Shown: positions 1 to 8,479, numbered from the stretch's first letter. The stretch is DNA of 36,407 nt from an uncultured Prevotella sp. (GCA_905236165.1 CAJOOC010000016.1:1-36407); one strand, 5' to 3'. Translations and numbers: made by a program. Notes: a model not told the origin generated them from the letters alone.

Positions 1-1116
1 GTCAGTTTCATGCATTGTTCCTTTGTGGCAATGGAGCCTCAGACAGGGCATGTGAAGGCTTGGGTTGGAGACATCGACTTCGACCATTGGAAATATGACA
101 AGGTGACGGCGCAGCGCCAACCTGGCTCTACGTTTAAGCTCTTCGTATATACAGAAGCAATGGAGCAGGGACTTACTCCTTGTGACAAGCGCAGGGATGA
201 ATATTTCTCCATGCAGGTATGGGACTCCAAGAAAAAGACCGACGTCACCTGGACTCCCACCAACGCTAACGGCTACTTCACCGGCGACTCTATGCCACTG
301 CGTGCAGCCTTTGCCCAGAGCATCAACAGCGTTGCAGTACGCCTGGGACAGGAGATGGGTATTAAGAACATTGCCGAGACAGCCCATAAGATGGGTATAC
401 AGAGTGAACTGGACGAGACTCCCGCCCTCGCTCTCGGCTCAAGCGATGTCAACCTCCTCGAGCTTACCAACGCCTATTGCACCATTGCCAATTACGGCAA
501 GGCCCACGAGGAGGCAGTACTTGTTACGAAGATAGTTGACCGCAACGGCAAGATAATCTATGAGGCCCCTGGTATTGAGAGGCAGGCAGTAAGCATCAAG
601 TCGGCATTCCTCGTTCAGCAGCTGCTTCTGGCTGGTCTTCATGAGCGCGGTGCCACGTCGATGTCGCTATGGGGATATATCGGTCAGTTCCGCGACTCAG
701 AGTTCGGGGGCAAGACGGGTACGTCAAACAACCACTCCGATGCATGGTTCGTAGGTGTCAGCCCCAACCTCGTCGTTGGTGCGTGGGTAGGAGGCGAGTA
801 CAGATGCATACATTTCCGTACCGGAGCACTCGGACAAGGCTCGAGAACGGCATTGCCGATATGCGGATACTTCCTTGAATCCGTCTTTGGTGACCCTGCT
901 TTCCAGAAGTATCATGGCAAGTTCAAACTGCCCAATGATGCCGACATCGACCGATCCATGTATGAATGCACCTATACTGGTGGTGGACGTCGTGACACAC
1001 TGCAGTCAGACACGGTAGAAGTAAGCACTGATATCCTCCTTGATGAAAGCACCATAGGTGGCAACGGTACCCACAATGTGGTGACTGAGGAAGATGTAGA
1101 CTTCGATGACTTTTAA
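1..1116 (+). CDS. mrcA: Penicillin-binding protein 1A, C-terminal part (cut by window start)
   Basis: This is the transpeptidase half of a class A penicillin-binding protein, which cross-links peptidoglycan stem peptides in the periplasm. The reading frame is open from base 1, so the N-terminal membrane anchor and glycosyltransferase domain lie outside the window. Counting from the Met at base 10, all three active-site motifs are present: SxxK (STFK, residues 40-43, nucleophile Ser40), SxN (SIN, 104-106) and KTGT (235-238). The protein ends in an acidic tail (EEDVDFDDF). The next gene starts 37 nt downstream on the same strand, and a PBP4-like carboxypeptidase follows three genes later, so this looks like the head of a cell-wall operon. 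The Met at base 10 is internal, not the true start. The family call is firm; PBP1A versus another class A subtype is less certain. Confidence 0.9.
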   Translation, partial: VSFMHCSFVAMEPQTGHVKAWVGDIDFDHWKYDKVTAQRQPGSTFKLFVYTEAMEQGLTPCDKRRDEYFSMQVWDSKKKTDVTWTPTNANGYFTGDSMPLRAAFAQSINSVAVRLGQEMGIKNIAETAHKMGIQSELDETPALALGSSDVNLLELTNAYCTIANYGKAHEEAVLVTKIVDRNGKIIYEAPGIERQAVSIKSAFLVQQLLLAGLHERGATSMSLWGYIGQFRDSEFGGKTGTSNNHSDAWFVGVSPNLVVGAWVGGEYRCIHFRTGALGQGSRTALPICGYFLESVFGDPAFQKYHGKFKLPNDADIDRSMYECTYTGGGRRDTLQSDTVEVSTDILLDESTIGGNGTHNVVTEEDVDFDDF

Positions 1117-1153
1117 TTTCCATTTCCCAAAAGAACCACAATAAAGTATTTAT

Positions 1154-2650
1154 ATGGTAAAACGTATATTATTCCTATTACTTATATTACTGCATCTCGG
1201 CGTAGCATCAGTCTTCTCGCAGGTGAAGCGTGAATGCCGCGGTGCATGGATTCAATGTGTCAACGGACAGTTTCAGGGGCTGGGCACCGCCACCATGCAG
1301 AGCACCCTTTCATATCAGCTCAACGAACTGCAGAAAGACGGTGTCAACACCATCATCTTTCAGGTACGTCCCGAGTGCGATGCCCTGTATGAGAGTCCCT
1401 ACGAGCCTTGGAGCCGTTTTCTCACAGGCCGTCAGGGTGTGGCTCCTTCACCATATTGGGACCCGTTGCAATGGATGATTGACGAATGCCACAAACGTGG
1501 CATGGAGCTTCATGCATGGATCAATCCCTTCCGTGCAAAGACGAAGGGCACACAGGAGTTGGCTTCCAACCATATCGCCATACAGCGTCCAGACCTATAC
1601 TTCCCCTATGACGGCCTGTACATACTTAATCCGGCCCGCAAGGAGTGTCGAGACTTTACCTGTCAGGTTGTGGCTGATATCGTAAGACGATACGATGTTG
1701 ACGGCCTGCATATCGACGACTATTTCTATCCCTACCCCGTAGCAGGTCAGTCGATACCTGACTATGCCGACTACCAGTCAGACCCTCGTGGTTTCAACAA
1801 TATCAACGACTGGCGCCGTGATAACGTAAACAACTTCATCAAGCAGCTCTTCACCACCATTCGCAGCATCAAGCCTTGGGTGAAGTTCGGTGTGTCGCCC
1901 TTCGGCATCTACCGCAATAAACGCAACGATCCCAACGGCTCCAACACCAATGGTATCCAGAACTATGACGACCTCTATGCCGACGTGATGCTCTGGGAGA
2001 AGAAAGGCTGGTTAGACTATTGCGTTCCGCAGCTATACTGGGAGATAGGCCACAAGGCTGCCGACTATAACACGCTCATACATTGGTGGACAGAAAACTG
2101 CACCAACCGTCACCTCTACATAGGTGAGGATATCGAGCGTACCGCCAAGGCTGGTCAGCAGGCTCAGAAACACCAGTTGTACTCCAGCCTCTATGCCAAT
2201 GACAAGTCAAGGCACAGCTCTTCGCTCTGCGGTACCGTCCTTTGGTATGCCAAGGCTGCTGTCGACAATACTGGCGGTTACGGTATGCAGCTTCGCAATA
2301 ACTATTGGCGCGTTCCCGCCCTTCAGCCCGAGATGCCCTATCTCTGCAAGAAGGCTCCAGGAAAAGTGGGCAAGCTGAAGCCCATCTGGACGAGCGATGG
2401 CTATGTACTCTTCTGGCGTGCTCCGAAGTTTAAGTCATGGGAGGACGAAGCAACGAAATATGTGGTATACCGCTTTAATCGCAAGGAAAAGATAGACCTT
2501 GACGATGCCTCTCACATCGTGGCCATAACACCCAACACGTGGTACAACCTTCCCTATGATGACGGCAAGGACAAATACGTTTATGTTGTCACAACGCTCA
2601 ACAGAATAGAAAATGAGGGTAGCCCTGCAAAGAAGAAGGTCAAACTATGA
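1154..2650 (+). CDS. GHL10/DUF187 family glycosyl hydrolase, secreted (DigH/YngK-like)
   Basis: The 498-residue protein has a signal peptide (residues 1-23, ending VFSQ) followed by a TIM-barrel domain of the GHL10 family (PF02638). Family signatures are RGAWIQ near the start, CHKRGMELHAWINPFR, RYDVDGLHIDDYFYPYP with its acidic catalytic-type residues, KPWVKFGVSPFG and DYCVPQLYWE. A Fn3-like C-terminal segment follows. E. coli DigH (YddW), of this family, cleaves glycan strands already stripped of stem peptides, so a role in peptidoglycan turnover is likely here. Placement between PBP1A and PBP4-type genes supports that. Its stop overlaps the trpF start by ATGA (2647-2650), which suggests translational coupling. 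A paralogue lies at 29122-30867. The substrate itself is inferred. Confidence 0.88.
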   Translation: MVKRILFLLLILLHLGVASVFSQVKRECRGAWIQCVNGQFQGLGTATMQSTLSYQLNELQKDGVNTIIFQVRPECDALYESPYEPWSRFLTGRQGVAPSPYWDPLQWMIDECHKRGMELHAWINPFRAKTKGTQELASNHIAIQRPDLYFPYDGLYILNPARKECRDFTCQVVADIVRRYDVDGLHIDDYFYPYPVAGQSIPDYADYQSDPRGFNNINDWRRDNVNNFIKQLFTTIRSIKPWVKFGVSPFGIYRNKRNDPNGSNTNGIQNYDDLYADVMLWEKKGWLDYCVPQLYWEIGHKAADYNTLIHWWTENCTNRHLYIGEDIERTAKAGQQAQKHQLYSSLYANDKSRHSSSLCGTVLWYAKAAVDNTGGYGMQLRNNYWRVPALQPEMPYLCKKAPGKVGKLKPIWTSDGYVLFWRAPKFKSWEDEATKYVVYRFNRKEKIDLDDASHIVAITPNTWYNLPYDDGKDKYVYVVTTLNRIENEGSPAKKKVKL

Positions 2651-3339
2651 TAAAGGTATGCGGCATGCGCGAGCCTGAGAACATTCGCGCTGTGGCCCAG
2701 TTGGGAGTAGACCTCATAGGCCTTATCTTCTGGCCAAAGAGTCCACGATACGTAAGGAATATCCCCATCAGGGCCGGCATAGTGCCCGACAAGCCCGGTT
2801 TCAACATGCCCGCTCTTGGAGAAACTGAAAAACAGGGTGACAGGAGACCTGCATTTGTTGGAGTGTTTGTCAATGAGATGCCGCAGACCGTAATCACCCA
2901 TGCCTATAACTACCGACTGGACTATCTCCAGCTACATGGCAGGGAGTCAGCCACATACATTGACAACCTACGTCGCACGTTGGTTCCCGATATCCTGCCC
3001 AATGTGAAGATTATCAAAGCCATCAGCATTCGTGAGGCTTCTGACCTAGAGCTGTGGCGTGAGTATCAGGGATATGCTGACATACTTCTTTTTGATACAA
3101 AGTGCAAAAGCGTTGGTGGATCGGGTGAACATTTCGACTGGTCGGTATTGGAACGCTACGATGGTGACATTCCCTTTCTTCTTAGCGGTGGCATCGGCCC
3201 CGACGATGCTGAGGCGCTGCAGCAGTTTAGGCATCCACTCTGCATTGGCTACGACCTCAACAGCAGGTTTGAGGAATCTCCAGGAGTGAAGGATATTGAG
3301 CGAATTAGGCTGTTTCTCTCAGCAATACGTCAGCGCTGA
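2647..3339 (+). CDS. trpF: Phosphoribosylanthranilate isomerase (TrpF)
   Basis: TrpF converts N-(5-phosphoribosyl)anthranilate to CdRP in cytoplasmic tryptophan synthesis. The 230-residue product starts with the family signature KVCGM, with the catalytic Cys at residue 5, and has the general acid Asp150 in LLFDTK. The phosphate-binding end follows: GGIGPDDA (about 181-188) and DLNSRFEESPGVKD. It is somewhat longer than the usual ~205 residues because of an insert at about residues 49-69 (polar, EKQGDRR). It overlaps the upstream glycosidase by 4 bp and hemW by 1 bp (TGATG), so it is inside an operon. No other trp genes are visible here, so trpF appears separated from the rest of the pathway. 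Confidence 0.95.
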   Translation: MIKVCGMREPENIRAVAQLGVDLIGLIFWPKSPRYVRNIPIRAGIVPDKPGFNMPALGETEKQGDRRPAFVGVFVNEMPQTVITHAYNYRLDYLQLHGRESATYIDNLRRTLVPDILPNVKIIKAISIREASDLELWREYQGYADILLFDTKCKSVGGSGEHFDWSVLERYDGDIPFLLSGGIGPDDAEALQQFRHPLCIGYDLNSRFEESPGVKDIERIRLFLSAIRQR

Positions 3340-4463
3340 TGGCCGGGCTCTACGTCCACATACCTTTCTGCAAGAGCCGCTGCATCTATTGCAGTTTCTT
3401 CTCGACAACGGGATTGACCCCGCTGTTGCAGGAACAGTATGTCGATGCGTTGTGCAAGGAGCTATCCCTTCGTGGCGACTACCTTAACGGCGCTCCTGTA
3501 AACACCCTCTACATCGGTGGCGGCACACCATCGCTCCTTTCGCCCCATTCCATCGGCAGAATAGCCGAAAACTTTCACGATTTGGTCGAATTCACCGTAG
3601 AATGCAATCCTGATGACATCACGCCATCTTTTGCTTCGGGGCTCGTTGAAATGGGAGTAAACAGAGTGTCTATGGGCGTACAGACATTCAGCGACTCTCG
3701 CCTTTCCTTTCTGCGACGCAGGCACAGCGCCTCGCAGATACCACAGGCCATAGAACATCTTCGGCAGGCTGGCATCGACAATATCAGCATTGACCTCATC
3801 TTCGGCTTCCCTGACCAGACACTCCAGGAGTGGGAAGATGACATCAGCAAGGCGCTGAGTCTCAGAGTGCAGCATCTATCTGCCTATTCTCTGTCCTACG
3901 AACAGGGCACGGCATTATACAACATGCTATCACGTGAAGATGTCAGGGAAATATCCGATGACGAGAGCCTTGCTATGTACGACACGTTGATAGATAGGCT
4001 GACCGGTGCGGGTTATGAACACTACGAGATAAGCAACTTTGCCCTTCCCGGAAAGCGTGCCCGCCACAATGCTGCTTATTGGGACGGTACGCCCTATCTG
4101 GGCATCGGGGCAGGTGCTCACTCCTACACCCACTACCCCACTCCATCAAGGCAATGGAATGTCAGCAACGTGGCAGAATACATTGACAGCATCAAAAGGG
4201 GCATCATTCCTTGCGATAAAGAACAGCTCGATGAAGACACGCAGTATAACGATATCATAACGACGGCCCTTCGCACCTCAACGGGCATCTGCACAGATGC
4301 TTTGGACGAACCACACAGGACATACCTCCTTAGTCAGGCAACAAAGCACATCCGACGTGGCACACTATGCACGGAGACCATCGACGGAAGACAATTCCTG
4401 CACCTTACGAGAAAAGGGCTCTTCATTAGCGATGACGTGATGTCTGACCTTATTAAAATATAA
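3339..4463 (+). CDS. hemW: HemW-type radical SAM protein (heme chaperone)
   Basis: This 374-residue radical SAM enzyme of the HemN/HemW family begins YVHIPFCKSRCIYC, giving the 4Fe-4S cluster motif CX3CX2C at Cys11, Cys15 and Cys18. True coproporphyrinogen dehydrogenases (HemN) carry a fourth Cys two residues on. Here the next residues are Ser-Phe, which fits HemW, the heme-binding chaperone. The SAM-binding motif GGGTPSLLS is at about 62-70, and the C-terminal HemN-type domain is complete. The ATG overlaps the trpF stop by one base. Many Bacteroidota genomes label this gene hemN; the missing Cys argues against that. Cytoplasmic. Confidence 0.92.
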   Translation: MAGLYVHIPFCKSRCIYCSFFSTTGLTPLLQEQYVDALCKELSLRGDYLNGAPVNTLYIGGGTPSLLSPHSIGRIAENFHDLVEFTVECNPDDITPSFASGLVEMGVNRVSMGVQTFSDSRLSFLRRRHSASQIPQAIEHLRQAGIDNISIDLIFGFPDQTLQEWEDDISKALSLRVQHLSAYSLSYEQGTALYNMLSREDVREISDDESLAMYDTLIDRLTGAGYEHYEISNFALPGKRARHNAAYWDGTPYLGIGAGAHSYTHYPTPSRQWNVSNVAEYIDSIKRGIIPCDKEQLDEDTQYNDIITTALRTSTGICTDALDEPHRTYLLSQATKHIRRGTLCTETIDGRQFLHLTRKGLFISDDVMSDLIKI

Positions 4464-4466
4464 TAA

Positions 4467-5759
4467 TTGACAATATTGAAATACAAGATATCCATAATAA
4501 TCGTCGTTTCCGCCATAGTTTTTTCGGTGGTGCGCAGCCTGGTGAATTGCTCTGGCTCAGACGAAGAAACGAAGGTTGAGACGGTAAAACCTCTGCCACC
4601 TATCGACAAGGGTCTGCAACACCGCATTGACTCTTTTGTCTCCTCCACACAGTACATCGGAGAGATGGGCATGATGGTGTACGACATCACGGCAGAACAG
4701 GAGGTCTTCTCCTACAACCCCGACAACCTGATGCGCCCTGCTTCATGCATGAAACTGCTCACCTGCATTACAGCCTTGCGCAAATTCGGAACAAACGCCA
4801 CACATAAGACGCGCCTCTACGTCAGCGGTCATACTGAGGCAGACACCCTTGTTGGCAACATCATCCTGAAGATGCAGTTCGACCCATTCTTCAATCGCGA
4901 CAGTCTCTACAACCTCGTCTCGGTTCTCTCACAGCCCACGCCCTTTGGTCGCACCGCCATCAGCCATCTTAAAGGCAGGGTGATAATCGACATGAACAAC
5001 CCGCAGCCCATGGATCATGAGATGCACTGGATTCCCGGTGATTTACGTACTCGCTATCTGGGACTTGCCTTCACTGGTTACAAGAAGATGGTCACAGAGA
5101 TGCAGTATGCCCTCTCTGCCAAGACTGGCATCAAGGTGGTGCGCGACAGTATCGTGGCAGGCACCTTCAATCCTCGCAAGGCACACCTGATAGGAACCAT
5201 TACCACTCCTCTGCATAGCTCCATAGAAAGGGCGCTGCGCGTATCGTCCAACATCAATGCCGAATGTATGCTCTATCCCCTCGGCTACCTCACAGACCGC
5301 CGCGGCCACTACCGCGAAAACGGCATAGAGGCACTAAAATCCTTCATCAGCACCGAACTGAACCAATATCCCGCTGCCGTCTCTGTCATACATGACGGCT
5401 GCGGCCTCTGTCCAGACGACAAGATGTCGCCACGCTTGCTCATCTCGCTTTTGATTTATGCTTCGAAACATCACTATATGTACCGCATCCTGGAACAGGA
5501 TTTGCCACACTCAGGCAACGATGGCACCCTTCACGACCGTCTCTACAAGCCACATGTTAAGGGGCGCATATGGGCAAAGACAGGCACCCTTACCCGCGAG
5601 GGTGGCATCAGTACTCTGGCTGGCTATTTCATTGGTGACGATGGACATCTCATCGCCTTTGCCATCATGAATAACAAATGTCCAGTCCTTGATGGCAGAT
5701 GGTGGCAGGACAAGATGGCTGAACGTGCGTTCTTCAAAAAAATGAAGATTGAAGATTGA
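4467..5759 (+). CDS. dacB: D-alanyl-D-alanine carboxypeptidase, PBP4 / peptidase S13 family
   Basis: A 430-residue periplasmic S13 peptidase that trims or cleaves D-Ala peptide bonds of peptidoglycan. The motifs are SxxK (SCMK, 93-96), SxN (SSN, 260-262) and KTGT (371-374). The usual DGSGLS segment reads DGCGLC (310-315), so both serines are Cys here. The N-terminus is a hydrophobic segment (about 8-27) ending at Cys28; the preceding LVN is a poor lipobox, so anchored or lipidated are both possible. The start must be a rare codon: an in-frame TAA sits immediately upstream (4464-4466) and the first in-frame ATG comes after the membrane segment, which leaves TTG at 4467 or 4476. The gap to hemW is 3 nt. 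Confidence 0.9.
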   Translation: MTILKYKISIIIVVSAIVFSVVRSLVNCSGSDEETKVETVKPLPPIDKGLQHRIDSFVSSTQYIGEMGMMVYDITAEQEVFSYNPDNLMRPASCMKLLTCITALRKFGTNATHKTRLYVSGHTEADTLVGNIILKMQFDPFFNRDSLYNLVSVLSQPTPFGRTAISHLKGRVIIDMNNPQPMDHEMHWIPGDLRTRYLGLAFTGYKKMVTEMQYALSAKTGIKVVRDSIVAGTFNPRKAHLIGTITTPLHSSIERALRVSSNINAECMLYPLGYLTDRRGHYRENGIEALKSFISTELNQYPAAVSVIHDGCGLCPDDKMSPRLLISLLIYASKHHYMYRILEQDLPHSGNDGTLHDRLYKPHVKGRIWAKTGTLTREGGISTLAGYFIGDDGHLIAFAIMNNKCPVLDGRWWQDKMAERAFFKKMKIED

Positions 5760-5781
5760 ACTTTGCAACCTGATTGCAATG

Positions 5782-5839
5782 AAAATGTATTAACTTTGCA
5801 CCCAAATTCAAGAAAGAGTCAACAAAGTTAATACATTTT
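5782..5839. repeat. Perfect 17-bp inverted repeat in the permease promoter region
   Basis: The left arm 5782-5798 (AAAATGTATTAACTTTG) and right arm 5823-5839 are exact reverse complements separated by 24 nt. The left arm contains the promoter -7 element, and the right arm ends 5 nt before the permease ATG. Because TAACTTTG occurs on both strands, the region could bind a dimeric regulator over the promoter. The spacer is too short to hold an invertible promoter. Confidence 0.85.
5791..5798 (+). promoter_or_regulatory. Bacteroidota -7 element for the permease gene
   Basis: TAACTTTG fits the TAnnTTTG consensus and lies 46 nt before the ATG at 5845. No TTTG stands at the expected 19-nt spacing; the nearest are TTG at 5774-5776 (too close) and TTTG at 5762-5765 (too far). 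A promoter that needs an activator, or is metal-controlled, would fit, but that is inference. Confidence 0.55.
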
Positions 5840-5844
5840 TTGTT

Positions 5845-6966
5845 ATGCAAGACAGCCTTTTGAAAATTGTTCAGCTGGTGAACGAGATGTCACCATTCCT
5901 GCTTCTCGGTTTCCTGTTTGCGGGATTGCTCCATGTATTTGTGCCCAAGATGGTATATAGCCGTTACCTGTCCGGCCACAACTTCCGTTCTGTATTCTAT
6001 GCCGCCCTCTTCGGCGTGCCTCTGCCCTTATGCTCCTGTGGCGTGTTGCCTACAGCAATGTCATTGCGCCGCGAGGGAGCCTCAAAGGGAGCAACCGTAT
6101 CTTTCCTAATCGCTACACCCGAGACGGGCGTAGATTCCATCGCAGCGACTTATTCGCTCATGGGGCTGCCCTTCGCCATCGTAAGGCCAGTCACGGCGTT
6201 TCTTACATCGCTTCTTGCTGGGACATTGATAAATACCTTCGATAAAGACAATCCCAACACCCCTGCCGTAACTACGGAACACACCACTCAAGAGAAATCA
6301 TGCTGCTGCCACAGCCACCACGAAGAGTCAAAACTCGAACATCATGAGGAGAAATCATGCTGCTGCCACGAACATCATGAGGAGTCAAAACACGGCGGAT
6401 TCATCGGTAAAATCATCGCGGCTCTCAGATATGGGTTCATCGATATGGTTGGCGATATCGGCAAATGGCTTGTTGTAGGTCTGATAATTGCCGGTCTCAT
6501 CACAGCTTTCGTACCCGACTGCTTCTTTGAAATCTTTAAGGACAACACAGCCCTGAGCATGTTGCTTGTGCTCTGCATCGCCATACCGATGTATATCTGC
6601 GCAACGGGAAGCATCCCCATAGCCGTGGCGCTCATCATGAAGGGTTTGACGCCTGGTGCAGCTCTCGTTCTGCTCATGGCCGGCCCTGCATGCAACATGG
6701 CTTCGCTCCTTGTAGTGGGAAAGACCTTGGGACGTAAAACCCTCGTGCTCTATCTCCTCTCCATCATCAGCGGGGCCGTAGCAGCTGGCTTTATCATAGA
6801 CCAGTTGCCGGCACAATGGTTCATGCCCACAATGATGCAGACTGCTTGTTGCGTGGGGGAAATATCATGGTTTAACTGGACCTGCACTGGCATCCTCAGC
6901 GTACTGCTTCTCTATGCCGTTATACAACACCTCGATGGCAAAGAGAGATGCTGCTGCCACGAATAG
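5845..6966 (+). CDS. SO_0444-type Cu/Zn efflux permease (PF03773 family)
   Basis: The 373-residue integral membrane protein carries two permease halves, each with several membrane helices. The family motif is CSCGVLPTA (Cys63 and Cys65), and the second half holds ATGSIPIAVAL and the MAGPACNMAS loop. Between the halves is a soluble loop (about 150-183) with two CCCH motifs (153-156 and 172-175) and clusters of His and Glu. The C-terminus ends CCCHE. The close relative SO_0444 of Shewanella is described as a Cu/Zn efflux transporter, and the loop suits soft-metal binding. No metalloregulator gene is adjacent. The gene stands alone, with its own promoter region and a strong terminator. Arsenic/organoarsenical export (ArsP) is the alternative for this Pfam family, but the Cys/His loop favours Cu/Zn. 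Confidence 0.85.
   Translation: MQDSLLKIVQLVNEMSPFLLLGFLFAGLLHVFVPKMVYSRYLSGHNFRSVFYAALFGVPLPLCSCGVLPTAMSLRREGASKGATVSFLIATPETGVDSIAATYSLMGLPFAIVRPVTAFLTSLLAGTLINTFDKDNPNTPAVTTEHTTQEKSCCCHSHHEESKLEHHEEKSCCCHEHHEESKHGGFIGKIIAALRYGFIDMVGDIGKWLVVGLIIAGLITAFVPDCFFEIFKDNTALSMLLVLCIAIPMYICATGSIPIAVALIMKGLTPGAALVLLMAGPACNMASLLVVGKTLGRKTLVLYLLSIISGAVAAGFIIDQLPAQWFMPTMMQTACCVGEISWFNWTCTGILSVLLLYAVIQHLDGKERCCCHE
6292..6369 (+). repeat. 57-bp-period duplication coding the metal-binding loop
   Basis: A 21-nt string starting GAGAAATCATG and coding E-K-S-C-C-C-H occurs identically at 6292-6312 and 6349-6369. The offset is 57 nt, exactly 19 codons. The sequence between and after the copies is also alike at the protein level (HHEESK twice), so the loop grew by in-frame tandem duplication. 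Confidence 0.85.
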
Positions 6967-7006
6967 TGTTTTTCTACTGGGGATGTGGGTGTCCCTGGAA
7001 TGCAAA

Positions 7007-7048
7007 ATCGGTGGAGACTGATAAAAAAGCCTCCACCGATATTTTTTT
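7007..7048. terminator. Hairpin terminator between converging genes
   Basis: The arms ATCGGTGGAG (7007-7016) and CTCCACCGAT (7031-7040) form a perfect 10-bp stem with a 14-nt loop, followed on the + strand by seven T (7042-7048). On the - strand the stem is followed by four T. It ends the permease transcript at 6966 and may also serve the DUF5723-like gene ending at 7088. Confidence 0.85.
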
Positions 7049-7087
7049 GTGAAACAAGTGGTCTTCGTTGTGAAGAGTTTCATCCGT

Positions 7088-8479
7088 TTACAGCGGCACG
7101 TTGATGCCAGCAGTGAAGGATGCGTTGCCTGATTTAGGTATTCCCTGTTTTGCGTATGATACGTTGATGTGGTCCATGCCAAAGAACATATTGAAATGCT
7201 TTGCGTGGAGGTTGGCCAGCAGTCCAAGTCCCATGCCGTAGCTTCCAGCGTTGAAACTTCCGCTGAGTGCGAAGATGTTGCAGGCAGCCCAGTTGGCAGA
7301 GAGTCTGAAGTCCGTCCATGTGTATGCTCCGTGCAGACGTGTGGTATTGAGCAGACCAATGGTGAGCTTATCATACTGTGGCAGCTTGTATTGTGCTCCG
7401 GCATTGATGGTTGCAGCGAGCATGTTGGTCTTGCCGCCCTGGTCGCCCTTGTTCTGCAACTCATAGATTTTGGCAAGGTTGTCGGTCAGCAGGTCCATCT
7501 CTTTCTCAAAAGCGTGTTCTGCCTCGTCATCTACGTTAAAGCGATAGTCGTTGGTATTGATGACTGAAGAGTTTGACTCGGCAAGGATGTTGTTGTTCCA
7601 GTGTAGGAAACCGAAATCGAGGAGTGCGAGTGAGAACTTCCAGTTGTCGTCAAGCGTGTATTCTGCACCCAGGTCCAGTCCCAGACCGATACCGTTGATA
7701 GTCTTCTTGCCTATCTCAAAGTCGTTCACGTATTTAGTGTTGCCCTGTGAAGTCTTGGGGTCTTTGGCCTTCTCCAAGTAGACGAAGTTTTTTATGCTTG
7801 TCTCCACCCTGGCCTTTGCGTCGATGACGTATCCGTCCTCGCCCAACTGTATGTTGGCATGGTCGGCATAGACGTCCACGTTACCCAATCCGAGGAGGAC
7901 CTTTAACTTTCCACCCACTTTCCATTTCTCGTTAATCTTGCGTGAGTGTCCAAGGGCTATCTCGGCATAGGCATCGCCATGTCCCTTCATGTCCTCTATG
8001 TTATACGTCTTGTTGGTGAGTCCTTCCTTGGCCATCTCGAAGAGCGTACCTGGGATTTTTGCTGATACGTTGGCTCTGACGTTGATGCCTATGGTGTTGT
8101 ATCCTCCCCATTTCTTGAAGCCTCCTCCAATAAGTTGCATCTTGATGTCGGCGCTGACGCGGTTATTGTCGTTAATGCCGCTCATGACATCGCTGACGCT
8201 CACGTTAGGGTTGAGGAGCGTTGTCATGTGTCCGTTGCGCACGAAGAAGATGTTGTCCACAGCCAGGTTGCTTCGCATGGTGGTGGTAACGTTGCCCAAT
8301 ACTGGGATAGCCACGTATCCCTGCTCATTGTCAAGGGCAGGGTTCATCTCGTGTCGGTAGAGGTTGCCTTCGGTGAAGTAGCCCGTAGCAGTATTCTGTG
8401 CCTTTGCTGAGCTGATGTTTAATGCCAGCACAAGACTTAATGCGGTTGCTTTGATATATGTTTTCATATTATTGTGCAT
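7088..8479 (-). CDS. DUF5723-like outer-membrane/periplasmic protein
   Basis: The protein has a Sec signal peptide ending SSAKAQ. The body is rich in alternating hydrophobic and polar strands (for example GYVAIPVLGNV and SLALLDFGFLHW), includes a Gly-rich stretch (INAGAQYKLPQY) and ends in the strand-like ASFTAGINVPL, as expected for a beta-barrel or transport-like OM protein. I recognise it as resembling the Bacteroidota family DUF5723, whose function is unknown. The start is either 8479 (MHNN) or, more likely, 8467 (MKTYIK), since the latter gives a standard signal peptide. It lies 24 nt downstream of the lipoprotein gene at 8504-10225, so the two are probably co-transcribed. Confidence 0.7.
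   Translation of the reverse strand: MHNNMKTYIKATALSLVLALNISSAKAQNTATGYFTEGNLYRHEMNPALDNEQGYVAIPVLGNVTTTMRSNLAVDNIFFVRNGHMTTLLNPNVSVSDVMSGINDNNRVSADIKMQLIGGGFKKWGGYNTIGINVRANVSAKIPGTLFEMAKEGLTNKTYNIEDMKGHGDAYAEIALGHSRKINEKWKVGGKLKVLLGLGNVDVYADHANIQLGEDGYVIDAKARVETSIKNFVYLEKAKDPKTSQGNTKYVNDFEIGKKTINGIGLGLDLGAEYTLDDNWKFSLALLDFGFLHWNNNILAESNSSVINTNDYRFNVDDEAEHAFEKEMDLLTDNLAKIYELQNKGDQGGKTNMLAATINAGAQYKLPQYDKLTIGLLNTTRLHGAYTWTDFRLSANWAACNIFALSGSFNAGSYGMGLGLLANLHAKHFNMFFGMDHINVSYAKQGIPKSGNASFTAGINVPL

Noticed and set aside
5782..5839. Invertible promoter (phase-variable switch)
   Set aside because: Only 24 nt lie between the arms, too short for the promoter segments seen in Bacteroides capsule switches, and no recombinase is nearby.
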